A stretch of 45,605 nucleotides of DNA, taken from assembly GCA_022844225.1 (NCBI GenBank), contig JALHMC010000032.1:1-45605 (forward strand), written 5' to 3'. This DNA comes from Hyphomicrobiaceae bacterium. GTDB taxonomy: Bacteria > Pseudomonadota > Alphaproteobacteria > Rhizobiales > Hyphomicrobiaceae. The translations under genes and the position numbers were made by a program. Below, piece after piece: positions 8,712 to 17,989 of this stretch; position 1 is the first letter of the stretch; every line of letters starts with the position of its first letter. The notes under the pieces are model-generated. The model did no database searches and had not been told where the DNA came from. It saw only the letters and a program-made list of their open reading frames with translations.

Positions 8712-9722
8712 ATGCGGGTACTCGTCACCGGCGCCGCCGGCTTCATCGGTTATCACACGGCGAAAGCACTCGTGGCTCGCGGCGACGAGGTCATCGGCCT
8801 CGACAACGTCAACGACTATTACGACGTCCGCCTGAAGGAAGCTCGGCTGGCGCAATTGACGCCATCGAAGACGTTTCGGCTCGAACGCGTCGATCTTGCG
8901 GACCGGGCCGGCATGGAGCGGGTTTTCCGGCAGGCCAAGCCAGAGCGGGTCGTACACCTCGCGGCACAGGCAGGGGTTCGCTACGGGGCAACCAACCCCC
9001 ATGCCTATGCGGATTCGAACCTCACCGGCTTTCTCAACGTCCTCGAAGGCTGCCGGCATGGGAGCGTCGAGCATCTAGTCTATGCGTCTTCGTCGTCGGT
9101 CTACGGGGCCAATACGACGATGCCGTTCGCGGTCAACCAGGCGGTGGATCATCCAGTCAGTCTCTACGCCGCAACCAAGAAGGCCAACGAGCTGATGGCG
9201 CACTCGTATGCGCATCTCTATCGCCTGCCGGTGACCGGGCTCAGGTTTTTCACCGTCTACGGGCCGTGGGGGCGGCCCGACATGTCGCCCATCGTGTTCG
9301 CGTCGCGGATCGCGGCAGGGCAGCCCATCGACGTGTTCAACCATGGCCGGCACCGGCGGGACTTCACGTACATCGACGATATCGTGGAGGGCGTGGTGCG
9401 CGTGCTCGATCGGGCCGCTGAGCCGGACCCACAGTGGAGCGGTGCGAAGCCCGATCCGGCGAGTTCGAGCGCACCTTACCGGCTCTACAATATCGGCAAC
9501 AACCAGCCGGTCGAGCTGATGCATTTCATCGCCTGCCTCGAGAAGGAGCTGGGGCGAACGGCACAGAAGCGCTTCCTGCCGATGCAGCCCGGCGATGTGC
9601 CGGATACTTATGCCGACATCGAGGCCTTGGCGGCGGATGTCGGATTCAGGCCGTCGACGCCGATCGAGGTCGGCATCGAGCGGTTCGTCACGTGGTTCAA
9701 GGGCTACTACGGGCACAACTGA
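8712..9722 (+). CDS. NAD-dependent epimerase, UDP-glucuronate 4-epimerase-like
   Basis: Extended SDR of 336 residues. The N-terminal motif GAAGFIGYH binds NAD, a DNVNDYYDVRLKEARL segment typical of UDP-glucuronate 4-epimerases follows, and the catalytic site is SSSSVYG plus YAATK. RFFTVYGPWGRPDM and FTYIDDIVEGVVRVLD are further family blocks. The enzyme should invert C4 of a nucleotide sugar, most likely UDP-GlcA to UDP-GalA for lipopolysaccharide or capsule. ATG at 8712 has AAGGGTGG upstream. No glycosyltransferase lies beside it, so the product's destination is unclear. Relatives are called LpsL in rhizobia. Confidence 0.9.
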   Translation: MRVLVTGAAGFIGYHTAKALVARGDEVIGLDNVNDYYDVRLKEARLAQLTPSKTFRLERVDLADRAGMERVFRQAKPERVVHLAAQAGVRYGATNPHAYADSNLTGFLNVLEGCRHGSVEHLVYASSSSVYGANTTMPFAVNQAVDHPVSLYAATKKANELMAHSYAHLYRLPVTGLRFFTVYGPWGRPDMSPIVFASRIAAGQPIDVFNHGRHRRDFTYIDDIVEGVVRVLDRAAEPDPQWSGAKPDPASSSAPYRLYNIGNNQPVELMHFIACLEKELGRTAQKRFLPMQPGDVPDTYADIEALAADVGFRPSTPIEVGIERFVTWFKGYYGHN

Positions 9723-9909
9723 CGCCCATCTGCACGGGCCGACGTCGATGTCCGCGCGGAAACGGGCTGACCGGCGGCGCACCACGGTTCGATCAGTACG
9801 AATATCGCACGCCGACCCACTGTGTCGTCCTCATTGTCGTGGCGGGGGCGGCAGCGGTCGCGGCGCAAGCGACACCTCACACTGAACCGTCCTTAAGATG
9901 CGCTTCGAC

Positions 9910-9927
9910 CTGTCATTTTACGTTCAC
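9910..9927 (+). promoter_or_regulatory. Putative Pho box before phoX
   Basis: CTGTCATTTTACGTTCAC matches 14 of 18 positions of the E. coli Pho-box consensus, with its two half-sites at the canonical 11-base spacing. It ends 62 bases before the phoX start codon. A possible -10 element, CAATAG, begins at 9935. Since phoB is in this window and PhoX enzymes are often phosphate-starvation induced, control by PhoB is likely but inferred. Confidence 0.6.
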
Positions 9928-9989
9928 ACACGCGCAATAGGCAGATCTCTCCTGCTCCGCCGCACGGCTCATCCACGAGGGGGTCCATC

Positions 9990-11963
9990 TTGTCCACGTC
10001 CGATCTCGAGCACCTGCCGATCTCGCAGCAGTACGAGCAATCCGAGAACAATGGCTCCAATCACTCCGCCAACCCGACGCTCGGCGACGTCATCGCAGCG
10101 CGCCTGTCGCGCCGCGACCTGATGAAGGGCCTGCTCGGCGTTTCCGCAATCACGGCGACCGTGTCGCCGCTGGCGTTGATGGCGGCGAGTGAGGCGCGCG
10201 CGCAGGGTGGCAACACAACACCGAGCTTCAATTTCAAGGAAGTCGTCGCCGGCTCCGACGAGAACCACTATGTCGCCGAAGGTTACGACGCCGACGTGTT
10301 GATCCGTTGGGGAGACAAAGTGGCAGCCGACGCACCGGCGTTCGATCCGACCAAGCAGACGGCCGACGCTCAGGCCGGACAGTTCGGCTACAACAACGAC
10401 TATCTCGGCTACATCCCGTTGAATGGACGCTCGGACCACGGCCTGCTGGTGGTCAATCACGAGTACACCAACGAGGAGTTGATGTTCCCTGGGCTCGGTC
10501 GCCAAGACCGCGACGCGAAATTCGCCGGCATGACAAAGGATCTCGCCGACATCGAGATCATGGCGCACGGCGGCTCGGTCCTCGAGGTGAAGCGCGAAGC
10601 AGGCAAGTGGAAGGTCGTCGATGGCTCGAAGTACGCCCGCCGCATCACCGCGTCGACCGAGATGCGCGTTTCGGGTCCGGCCGCCGGCCACGACAAGATG
10701 AAGACCAAGGCCGACCCGACCGGCACCAAGGTGCTCGGCATGCTCAACAACTGCGCCGGCGCGACCACGCCGTGGGGCACGTGGCTGACCTGCGAAGAGA
10801 ACTTCAACGGCTATTTCTGGTCGAAGAAGGCTGGCGAAGAAGGCCCTGACGCGAAGGCGCTGAAGCGTTACGGCGCGCCCGGCGAGTGGTTCAACTGGGG
10901 CACTTACTACGATCGCTTCGACTACGCCAAAGAGCCCAACGAGGTGAACCGCTTCGGCTGGGTGGTCGAGATCGATCCGATGGATCCGAACTCGGTGCCG
11001 GTGAAGCGCACCTCGATGGGCCGCTTCAAGCATGAAGGCGCCGCCAACGTGATCAATTCGGACGGCCGATTCGTCGTCTACCAGGGCGACGACGAGCGGT
11101 TCGACTACGTCTACAAGTTCGTCACCGAGGGCAAGGTCGACACCGCCAACCCGGCCGCCAACAAGGACATCCTCGACAAGGGCACGCTCTACGCCGCCAG
11201 GTACAACGCCGACGGCACTGGCGAGTGGCTGCCCCTCGTGCATGGCCAGGGCAAGCTGACGGCCGAGAACGGGTTCGCCAACCAGGGCGACGTCGTGATC
11301 TTTGCGCGCCTCGCTGCCGATTTGCACGGCGCCACCAAGATGGACCGCCCGGAGGACGTCGAGGCCAACAAGAAGACCGGCAAGGTCTATGTCGCGCTGA
11401 CCAACAACTCCCGCCGCAAGGTCGGCGAAGAGGACGCAGCAAACCCTCGTGCCGACAACAGGTTCGGCCACATCATCGAGATGATTCCCGAGGGTGGCGA
11501 CCATGCCTCGACCCGCTTTAACTGGGAGATGCTGGTGAAGTGTGGCGACCCGTCAGTCGCAAGCGTGGGCGCCACCTTCAACCCGGCGACGTCCAAGGAC
11601 GGCTGGTTCGGCATGCCCGACCAGATCGCCATCGATGCCGAGGGCCGGCTATGGATCGGCACCGACGGCATGAACCTGAAGGTGACCGGGCGCACGGACG
11701 GCCTCTACGCCGTCGAGACGGAAGGGCCTGCGCGCGCCACCTCGAAGCTGTTCTTCCGCTGCCCGGTCGGCGCCGAGTTGTGTGGCCCCGAGACGACGCC
11801 GGATCTGGAGACCTTCTTCGTCGCCGTCCAGCATCCAGGCGACGAGGCCGGCGCCACATTCGAAAAGCCGGCGACGCGCTGGCCGGACTTCAAGGACGAC
11901 ATGCCGCCACGCCCGTCGATCGTCGCTATCACCCGGAAGGGCGGCGGGAAGATCGCGGTGTGA
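9990..11963 (+). CDS. phoX: PhoX-family alkaline phosphatase, Tat-exported
   Basis: Protein of 657 residues of the PhoX (DUF839) family, calcium- and iron-dependent phosphatases that release phosphate from organic esters outside the cytoplasm. The twin-arginine motif SRRDLMKG is at residues 40-47, followed by a hydrophobic stretch and a likely cleavage site after ARA (71). Conserved blocks include LLVVNHEYTNEE, NNCAGATTPWGTWLTCEEN and GRFKHEGA, which supply metal and phosphate ligands in the family. The start is TTG at 9990 with GAGGGGG 7 bases upstream. It is convergent with murI. The Pho-box-like site upstream suggests induction by phosphate limitation. Phosphatase activity itself is inferred from the family. 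Confidence 0.92.
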   Translation: MSTSDLEHLPISQQYEQSENNGSNHSANPTLGDVIAARLSRRDLMKGLLGVSAITATVSPLALMAASEARAQGGNTTPSFNFKEVVAGSDENHYVAEGYDADVLIRWGDKVAADAPAFDPTKQTADAQAGQFGYNNDYLGYIPLNGRSDHGLLVVNHEYTNEELMFPGLGRQDRDAKFAGMTKDLADIEIMAHGGSVLEVKREAGKWKVVDGSKYARRITASTEMRVSGPAAGHDKMKTKADPTGTKVLGMLNNCAGATTPWGTWLTCEENFNGYFWSKKAGEEGPDAKALKRYGAPGEWFNWGTYYDRFDYAKEPNEVNRFGWVVEIDPMDPNSVPVKRTSMGRFKHEGAANVINSDGRFVVYQGDDERFDYVYKFVTEGKVDTANPAANKDILDKGTLYAARYNADGTGEWLPLVHGQGKLTAENGFANQGDVVIFARLAADLHGATKMDRPEDVEANKKTGKVYVALTNNSRRKVGEEDAANPRADNRFGHIIEMIPEGGDHASTRFNWEMLVKCGDPSVASVGATFNPATSKDGWFGMPDQIAIDAEGRLWIGTDGMNLKVTGRTDGLYAVETEGPARATSKLFFRCPVGAELCGPETTPDLETFFVAVQHPGDEAGATFEKPATRWPDFKDDMPPRPSIVAITRKGGGKIAV

Positions 11964-11991
11964 AAAGGGCGTGACGACTGACGCACCTCCT

Positions 11992-12849
11992 TCACTCCAC
12001 CTGCTCACGTTCGAACGATGGCGCATCGGGCATAAAAACGTTTGCGATGCGGGAAACATCCGCGGGGTCGCCGGTGGTCAGGAGGCGGAGGTGGGCGTGA
12101 CCGCTGTTCTGGCCGGCGTAGCGGGGGTGGCGGGTGAGGTAGTCCTCTAGGCTATCGGCGACGACTTCGGGCTGGGAGAGGAGGCGGGTGAACCGGGGCA
12201 GGTGGCGACGGAAGAGGTGCTCGACCAGGGGATAGTGGGTGCAGCCGAGGATGGCGCGATGGGGTGGTTCGCCGCCGGTCTGAGCATCGAGGGCGGCGAC
12301 GGCGGTGGCGACAATCCGTTCGAGCTCGGCGTCGGGGCGGCCGGCCTCGATGGCGCCGGCAAGATCCGGGCAAGCCTGCTGCACCACCGTGATGCGCGGG
12401 CAGCGCTTCCTGATCTCCTCGGGGTAGACGCCGGACGAGATGGTACGCGTGGTGCCGAAGACGGCGATGACGTCGCTATTGTACTTCTGCGGGTATTGCG
12501 GGGTGGTGACGCCCCACGGCGTCTGCGTGGCGGCCTCGACCGTGGGGGCTGCGATGCCAAGGATATTGTGCCTGCCGGCGTAAGGGCTGACCGGCAGCCA
12601 CTCCCGCTGAAGGGGGCGGGCCGCAACGCAGGTGGCCGTGTTGCACGCGAGGACCACGAGGCGGCAGCCGAGGCCGAACAGCGTCTCGCAGGAGTGGCGG
12701 GTGAGATCGATCACGTCGCCGGCCGGACGATTGCCGTAGGGGGCGTTGCCGTGATCGCCGAGGTAGACGAAGGATTGTGTGGGGAAACGGCGAAGCAGCG
12801 CGCCGAGCACCGTCAGCCCGCCGTGCCCGGAATCGAAGACGCCGATCAT
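11992..12849 (-). CDS. murI: Glutamate racemase
   Basis: Cofactor-independent racemase of 285 residues that makes D-glutamate for peptidoglycan. The N-terminal IGVFDSGHGGLTVL and both catalytic cysteines are present: Cys69 in VLACNTA and Cys203 in ILGCTHYPL. The loop after strand 2 reads GDHGNAPYG, slightly different from the common GDTARVPYG. ATG at 12849 begins exactly at the conserved N-terminus; the frame stays open upstream to 13605, but that part overlaps fabI in another frame and is not coding. It lies 107 bases downstream of fabI on the same strand. Confidence 0.95.
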   Translation of the reverse strand: MIGVFDSGHGGLTVLGALLRRFPTQSFVYLGDHGNAPYGNRPAGDVIDLTRHSCETLFGLGCRLVVLACNTATCVAARPLQREWLPVSPYAGRHNILGIAAPTVEAATQTPWGVTTPQYPQKYNSDVIAVFGTTRTISSGVYPEEIRKRCPRITVVQQACPDLAGAIEAGRPDAELERIVATAVAALDAQTGGEPPHRAILGCTHYPLVEHLFRRHLPRFTRLLSQPEVVADSLEDYLTRHPRYAGQNSGHAHLRLLTTGDPADVSRIANVFMPDAPSFEREQVE

Positions 12850-12956
12850 GCCCGTCTGCTCCGCTCGTGTTGAACGGCAATACGCATACGGAGCCGTCTT
12901 GTTGGCGTTGTGGCGCGGGGAGCTATTCCCCGGCACCGGCAACGGACTCGTCAGCG

Positions 12957-13817
12957 CTACTCGGCGGCCTGGTTGGACCCCTGCGCCTGCTGCGCCTCCT
13001 GCTCTTTCAGCATCTCGAGCGAGGGCATGGACACGGCATTGTAGCCGCAATCGACGTAGTGGATTTCGCCTGTGACCGCGCCGGACAGATCGGAGAGCAG
13101 GTAGAGCGCCGCGCCGCCGACTTCGTCGAGGGTGGGCGTGCGCTTCAGGGGTGATGTTTCGCCCTGGTAGTTGAAGATGATGCGCGCATCCGAGATGCCG
13201 GCCCCTGCGAGCGTGCGCATCGGGCCCGCCGATAGGGCATTGACGCGGATGCCCTGGGGACCGAAGTCGGCCGCGAGATAGCGGACTGACGCCTCGAGCG
13301 CAGCCTTGGCGACACCCATCACGTTGTAGGAGGGCACGACGCGCTGCGAGCCGCCGTAGGTGAGGGTCAGCATCGACCCGCCCTTCTTCATCAGCGGTGC
13401 GGCGCGCTTGGCGACCTCGGTGAAGGAGAAGCACGAGATCACCATGGTGTTGGTGAAGTTCTCGCGGGAGGTATCGGAATAGCGACCCTGCAGCTCGCGG
13501 CGGTCGGAAAAGGCCAGCGCGTGGACGATGAAATCGAGGCCGCCCCAGGATTTCTCGATCTCGGCGAAGACGTTGTCGACGCTGGCGAGGTCTGCCACGT
13601 CGCACGAGACGATGACGTCCGAACCGACCGACTCAGCCAGCGGAACGGCACGGCGGCCGAACTGCTCGCCCTGGTAAGTGAACGCGAGCTTGGCGCCGTG
13701 AAGCGCACACGTTTTCGCGATGCCCCAAGCGATCGACCGCTCGTTGGCGACGCCCATGACGAGGCCCCGCTTGCCTGCGAGGAGCGGCCCAGGCTGAATG
13801 CTATCCGACTGGTTCAT
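12957..13817 (-). CDS. fabI: Enoyl-[acyl-carrier-protein] reductase, NADH
   Basis: FabI of 286 residues, which reduces the enoyl-ACP double bond in each round of fatty-acid synthesis. Type-specific features are GKRGLVMGVANERSIAWGIA at the N-terminus and the Yx6K catalytic pair Tyr164 and Lys171 in YNVMGVAK, which distinguishes FabI from ordinary YxxxK SDRs. The segment AGPMRTLAGAGI follows. ATG at 13817 has GGGAA upstream; the longer open frame to 13961 is rejected because the conserved N-terminus starts here. Third in the fabA-fabB-fabI series. The C-terminal tail is Gln/Ala-rich. Confidence 0.96.
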   Translation of the reverse strand: MNQSDSIQPGPLLAGKRGLVMGVANERSIAWGIAKTCALHGAKLAFTYQGEQFGRRAVPLAESVGSDVIVSCDVADLASVDNVFAEIEKSWGGLDFIVHALAFSDRRELQGRYSDTSRENFTNTMVISCFSFTEVAKRAAPLMKKGGSMLTLTYGGSQRVVPSYNVMGVAKAALEASVRYLAADFGPQGIRVNALSAGPMRTLAGAGISDARIIFNYQGETSPLKRTPTLDEVGGAALYLLSDLSGAVTGEIHYVDCGYNAVSMPSLEMLKEQEAQQAQGSNQAAE

Positions 13818-14002
13818 GCGCGTTCCCGATCTGGCTCGTTCGTGCCGTCCAACAACTTGGAGCCAGGCAGTGCCCGACCCCTCGAGCCGAATGCCGGCCC
13901 ACTTCCCCTTGCCCCAATGCTCCATGACGTCGCGACCCATCTCGGCCATCTGGCCGGCCAAGCCGCGCTAGGCGTCACGGGAGGCGAATTCGACCCCTTG
14001 CC

Positions 14003-15232
14003 TCAGCCGTCGCGGCGGAAAACGAGGGTTGCATTAGTTCCTCCGAAACCGAAGCTATTCGATAGTACACAGTTAAGCTCGCGATCGATCCGTGTCCGGG
14101 CAATCGGCACGTCAGCGAAGGCAGGGTCCAGCTCGTCGATGTTGGCGCTTTCGGCGACGAAGCCGTTGCCCATCATGAGAAGCGAGAAGATCGCCTCCTG
14201 GACGCCTATCGCTCCTAGTGAGTGGCCGGTCAGCGACTTGGTAGACGAAATGGGCGGAACGGCATTTTTGAACACCGTTCTAATTGCATCGATCTCCTTG
14301 GCGTCGCCGACCGGGGTACCGGTGCCGTGCGGATTGATGTAGTCGACGGGTAGGCCGACGCCCTTGCCATCGAAACCCGCTAGCGCCTGCTGCATGCAGC
14401 GTATGGCGCCTTCTCCAGACGGGGCGACCATGTCGAAGCCGTCGGAGGTGGCGCCATAGCCGACGACCTCGCCGTAGATCCGCGCGCCGCGCGCCTTGGC
14501 CCGCTCACGCTCCTCGAGGATCAGAACGCCGGCTCCTCCCGCAATGACGAAGCCATCGCGGTCCTTATCGTAGGCGCGACTGGCCCTGGCGGGCGTATCG
14601 TTGAAGCGCGAGGACATGGCGCCCATGGCGTCAAACAGCGACGAAAGCGTCCAGTCGAGTTCCTCGCAACCGCCCGCGAACATCACATCCTGCTTGCCCC
14701 ACTGGATCAGCTCAGTGGCATTGCCGATGCAATGGGCGCTGGTGGCACAGGCTGAGGAGAGCGAGTAGTTCGTGCCCTTGACCTGGAACGCCGTTGCAAG
14801 CACGCCCGATGGACCCGAGCACATCGCTTTTGGTACTTCGAAGGGGCCGACACGCTTGGGGCTCTTATTGGCGCGTGTGGTATCGGCAGCCGCGACAATG
14901 GCGACCGTGGATGGTCCGCCAGAGCCCATGATGATGCCGGTTCGTTCATTGGAAACGTCGGCAGCTTCGAGACCGGCATCGCGGATCGCTTGATCCATGG
15001 CAATGTAATTCCAGCCCATACCCGCGTTCATGAAGCGCTTCGCCTTGCGGGGAACGCCAGTTTCCCAGTCGAGCTGAGGCTCCCCATGCACCTGGCATCG
15101 GAAACCGAGTTCTGCATACTTATCTGCGCGGGTTATGCCGGAACGACCCTCCCGCAGCGACGACAGAACCTCCTGCGTGCTGTTGCCGATGGACGAAACC
15201 ACGCCCATTCCGGTGACCACGACCCGTCTCAT
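14003..15232 (-). CDS. fabB: 3-oxoacyl-[acyl-carrier-protein] synthase I
   Basis: Condensing enzyme of 409 residues that elongates acyl-ACPs, including cis-3-decenoyl-ACP, and so feeds unsaturated fatty-acid synthesis. The Cys-His-His triad is clear: Cys162 in [10 protein letters not shown], His302 in [11 protein letters not shown], His337 in [25 protein letters not shown] and pairing with fabA favour FabB over FabF. ATG at 15232 has GGGAGGGG at good spacing. It lies 173 bases downstream of fabA and 185 upstream of fabI. Confidence 0.96.
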   Translation of the reverse strand: MRRVVVTGMGVVSSIGNSTQEVLSSLREGRSGITRADKYAELGFRCQVHGEPQLDWETGVPRKAKRFMNAGMGWNYIAMDQAIRDAGLEAADVSNERTGIIMGSGGPSTVAIVAAADTTRANKSPKRVGPFEVPKAMCSGPSGVLATAFQVKGTNYSLSSACATSAHCIGNATELIQWGKQDVMFAGGCEELDWTLSSLFDAMGAMSSRFNDTPARASRAYDKDRDGFVIAGGAGVLILEERERAKARGARIYGEVVGYGATSDGFDMVAPSGEGAIRCMQQALAGFDGKGVGLPVDYINPHGTGTPVGDAKEIDAIRTVFKNAVPPISSTKSLTGHSLGAIGVQEAIFSLLMMGNGFVAESANIDELDPAFADVPIARTRIDRELNCVLSNSFGFGGTNATLVFRRDG

Positions 15233-15405
15233 TTGCCGGCACCCCTCCCGAATTCACTGCTGGTGGTCTAGTCTGTCTCGTCGCTTGCTGCTCAGATCCG
15301 CGCCCCCTGGCCCTCGGCGGAGTCTCTTGCCGGCGAGTTGCTCAGCGCATTCCGTCGCACCCGGCGCTGACACCTACGCACAGCCGGGACACGCCGGAGC
15401 CGAAC

Positions 15406-15948
15406 TCACGCGTCGGCCGCAGCCGGCCCAGCACCGGCCTCGAACAAGCCCACCTTCATGTCCGTCGCCTGGTAAATGACCTGTCCGTCGGCCTTCACGA
15501 GGCCATCGGCGATCGCCAGCTTCAGTCGCCGCAGGATAACCCGCTTCAAGTCGACCACATACTCAATCCGCTGCACCGTGGGCAACACCATGCCGGTGAA
15601 TTTGACCTCGCCGACGCCCAGCGCACGGCCGCGCCCCGGAGCGCCCATCCAACCAAGGAAGAAGCCTGTCAGCTGCCACAGCGCATCAAGACCCAGGCAA
15701 CCCGGCATCACCGGATCCCCTTTGAAATGGCATGCGAAAAACCAATCGCAAGCTGGGTTTCCTGCAATTTTCAGCTCAGCCGTGACTTGACCCTTGCCGT
15801 GCGCGCCCCCGGTTTCACTGATGGAGCCGATACGCTCGAACATCAGCATCGGGGGGAGCGGCAGCTGCGCATTACCGGGTCCGAACAGCTCGCCCCGACC
15901 GCAGCTCAGGAGATCCTCGTACTCGAAGCTCGAACGTCGTTCCGCCAT
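15406..15948 (-). CDS. fabA: 3-hydroxydecanoyl-[ACP] dehydratase/isomerase
   Basis: FabA of 180 residues, which dehydrates 3-hydroxydecanoyl-ACP and isomerises the product to cis-3-decenoyl-ACP, the branch point to unsaturated fatty acids. Active-site His74 in [17 protein letters not shown] and Asp88 in LGLDALWQL match the family. Length is close to the E. coli enzyme (172). ATG at 15948 has GGGGAG 6 bases upstream, so the open frame to 16086 is discarded. It is divergent from irr across 232 bases, with an inverted repeat in between. The irr-fabA-fabB-fabI order is known from rhizobia such as Sinorhizobium meliloti. Confidence 0.96.
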   Translation of the reverse strand: MAERRSSFEYEDLLSCGRGELFGPGNAQLPLPPMLMFERIGSISETGGAHGKGQVTAELKIAGNPACDWFFACHFKGDPVMPGCLGLDALWQLTGFFLGWMGAPGRGRALGVGEVKFTGMVLPTVQRIEYVVDLKRVILRRLKLAIADGLVKADGQVIYQATDMKVGLFEAGAGPAAADA

Positions 15949-16108
15949 TCCGTGCTCCCCGCAGGCCTGCAATTCGCCGATGTCCTGCCGCGATAACGGC
16001 GAGCCCGACGTCACTGGCGTGTTCCGACGCCACCTCTGTCGGCGTTGGTCGCACACCCCTTCCCCTGTCCACAAGGCAGCATTCATGGCTCGGCTCTCAG
16101 TGGCCTTG

Positions 16109-16148
16109 CCAATATGTTGCCCCTCGAACTCAACGAGCGTAATATTGG
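16109..16148. repeat. Inverted repeat CCAATAT/ATATTGG in irr-fabA spacer
   Basis: Two perfect 7-base arms, CCAATAT at 16109-16115 and ATATTGG at 16142-16148, are separated by 26 bases in the divergent promoter region, 33 bases before the irr start. This could be a pair of regulator half-sites. It does not match the published iron control element. Function unproven. Confidence 0.4.
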
Positions 16149-16173
16149 AAGCTTGTCAATGGACCAATCGCTG

Positions 16174-16186
16174 AGGCATCATGCCT
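16174..16186 (+). promoter_or_regulatory. Palindrome AGGCATCATGCCT over irr start codon
   Basis: Six-base arms around a single C (AGGCAT-C-ATGCCT) cover the GAGG ribosome-binding site and the ATG of irr. As DNA it could be an operator. As RNA the loop is too small for both arms to pair fully, so a DNA-level role is more plausible. It may be chance. Confidence 0.3.
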
Positions 16187-16669
16187 GAGCGAGATTTGCT
16201 GCGGCTCAGGATCGAGACGTCGATCTTCGCGGATGGAGCGACCACTGTGGAAGGCCCACCGGACGCAATCAGGACGGAGGCGGATATCCGTGCCTTGCTG
16301 GCAGCAGCAGGGCTGCGGCCTACACGTCAGCGCCTTCTTCTGGCTTCACTCCTGTTCGGTCAAGGCGACCGGCATGTAACGGCCGAGAGCCTGCACAGCG
16401 AGGTGGCAGGGCTGGGCGAGCATGTCTCACTGGCGACTGTCTACAATGCGCTGCACCAGTTCAAGGGCGCCGGGCTCCTGCGTGAATTGGCGCTCGAAGG
16501 GTCGAAGGCTTACTTCGATACCAATACGTCCAACCACAACCACTTCTATCTTGAGAACGAAGGCCGGCTGATGGACATCTCCGGCGTTCGCGTAGAGGGG
16601 CTGCCCGAGCCGCCCGAGGGCCATCGGATCAGCCACATCGACGTCGTGATCCGACTGGTGAAGACCTGA
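16181..16669 (+). CDS. irr: Fur-family iron response regulator Irr
   Basis: Regulator of 162 residues in the Irr branch of the Fur family, which represses or activates iron and haem genes in alphaproteobacteria. The winged-helix part includes LRPTRQRLLLASLLF and HVSLATVYNALHQFKGAGLL; the dimerisation part ends GHRISHIDVVIRLVKT. The protein has no cysteine, so the Cys-Pro haem regulatory motif of Bradyrhizobium Irr is absent. The second haem region, HHH in some species, reads NHNHF. ATG at 16181 has GAGG only 4-5 bases upstream and lies inside a short palindrome (16174-16186). A longer N-terminal extension than in Fur is usual for Irr. Confidence 0.92.
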   Translation: MPERDLLRLRIETSIFADGATTVEGPPDAIRTEADIRALLAAAGLRPTRQRLLLASLLFGQGDRHVTAESLHSEVAGLGEHVSLATVYNALHQFKGAGLLRELALEGSKAYFDTNTSNHNHFYLENEGRLMDISGVRVEGLPEPPEGHRISHIDVVIRLVKT

Positions 16670-16750
16670 TCGCACGTCGTTCCTTGATCCGCCGACCCGG
16701 TTCAAGTGCCCGCTTCAACCTGTGGAGCGGGCGGGTAACGTCGGGCTGCC

Positions 16751-17989
16751 TCAAATTACACGCTGCTTGCGCAGTGCGGCCAACTCCGCGTCCGACTTGG
16801 CGAGGAGCCCCTTATAGATCTCGTCATTGTGCGAGCCGAGGGGCGGTCCCGCAAACGTGATCCGGCCCGGCGTCCCTTCGAGGCGGGGTATGACAGCCGG
16901 CATGACGACCGGCCCCAGGTCCCGGTCTTCGATCGTCGCGAGATTGTCGCGCGCCTTGAAGTGCGGGTCGCTTGAGATGTCGGCTGCGGTATATATGCCC
17001 CCGAATGGCACGTTGGCACCGACGAGTCGCTTCTCGATGTCTGCGAAATCGTGGTGGCCGATCCACTGGGCCAGTAGCGCCTCGAGTTCGTCCGCGCGTG
17101 CGATCCGTTCCCTGCTCGTCTTGTAACGGGGATCCTCGGCCAGCTCGGGTCGGTCGATGGCAGCGGCCAGGCGCGGCCAAACGCCATCGCCGCCGGCCGC
17201 GATCTGCACATAGCGACCATCGCGCGTCTGGAAGGTGCCAGCCGGCGCGAACGTCGGATTGCGATTACCGATGCGCTCGCGAATGGCCCCTGAACGGGCA
17301 AACTCAACCATCATATCCGAGGTGATGCGGAACGGCGCCTCATAGAGGGCAAGATCAATAAGCTGCCCCTTTCCGGTACCACCGCCATTCGCGTCGCGCC
17401 CATAGAGCGCGAACATCGTCGCGAGAGCCGCGAACGTGCCGGTATTGTAGTCGGCGGTCGGAAATGCCGGTCGTACGGGAAACCGGTCCGGAAATCCTGT
17501 AGGGTACATATAGCCCGAGAATCCGAGCGCAATTCGATCGTATCCCGCCCGCTTGGCGTAGGGACCTTTCTGGCCGTAGCCGGAAACCCGAGTCATGATC
17601 AGCCGTGGGTTGATGGCGTGCACTGCATCCCAGCCCAGGTTCCACTTCTCGAGCGTGCCGGGGGTGAAGTTTTCGACCAGCACGTCCACCTTAGCGATCA
17701 GCTCGCGGAGCACAGCTTGTCCTGCTTCCTGCCTCAGGTCGAGCGTGATCGACTTCTTGTTGCGGCCTTCAACCAGCCAATTCCCAGAGCGAGCCGCCGT
17801 ACCGTCGCTCTCGGGGCTGCCGCGCAGTGCGTCACCGCGTCCCGGCTGCTCGACCTTAATGATCTCGGCGCCGAAATCGCCGAGCATCGTCGCCGCGAAC
17901 GGACCAGCGATCAGCGTCCCGATATCGAGGACGCGGACGCCTGACAGGGGCAGACCGCTCTCCGTGGCACTCTCTGTGCTGGTGGTCAT
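16751..17989 (-). CDS. CaiB/BaiF-family (class III) CoA transferase
   Basis: Family III CoA transferase of 412 residues. The N-terminal block GVRVLDIGTLIAGPFAATML followed by LGDFGAEIIKVEQPGRGD is diagnostic, as are NKKSITLDLRQEAG, VDVLVENFTPGTLEKW and RVSGYGQKGPYAKRAGYD. Members move CoA between carboxylic acids (formyl, carnitine, benzylsuccinate, mesaconyl). ATG at 17989 overlaps the TGA of the upstream MetE-like gene (ATGA), so the two should be translationally coupled. An ATG three codons earlier at 17998 is possible but would deepen the overlap. The acid substrate cannot be told from sequence. Confidence 0.92.
   Translation of the reverse strand: MTTSTESATESGLPLSGVRVLDIGTLIAGPFAATMLGDFGAEIIKVEQPGRGDALRGSPESDGTAARSGNWLVEGRNKKSITLDLRQEAGQAVLRELIAKVDVLVENFTPGTLEKWNLGWDAVHAINPRLIMTRVSGYGQKGPYAKRAGYDRIALGFSGYMYPTGFPDRFPVRPAFPTADYNTGTFAALATMFALYGRDANGGGTGKGQLIDLALYEAPFRITSDMMVEFARSGAIRERIGNRNPTFAPAGTFQTRDGRYVQIAAGGDGVWPRLAAAIDRPELAEDPRYKTSRERIARADELEALLAQWIGHHDFADIEKRLVGANVPFGGIYTAADISSDPHFKARDNLATIEDRDLGPVVMPAVIPRLEGTPGRITFAGPPLGSHNDEIYKGLLAKSDAELAALRKQRVI

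Noticed and set aside
9969..11504. A 511-codon open frame antisense to phoX
   Set aside because: Composition and lack of domains mark it as a shadow of phoX, which has a Tat signal and family motifs.
12850..13605. Upstream extension of the murI frame
   Set aside because: The extension overlaps fabI out of frame; the conserved racemase N-terminus begins at the ATG at 12849.
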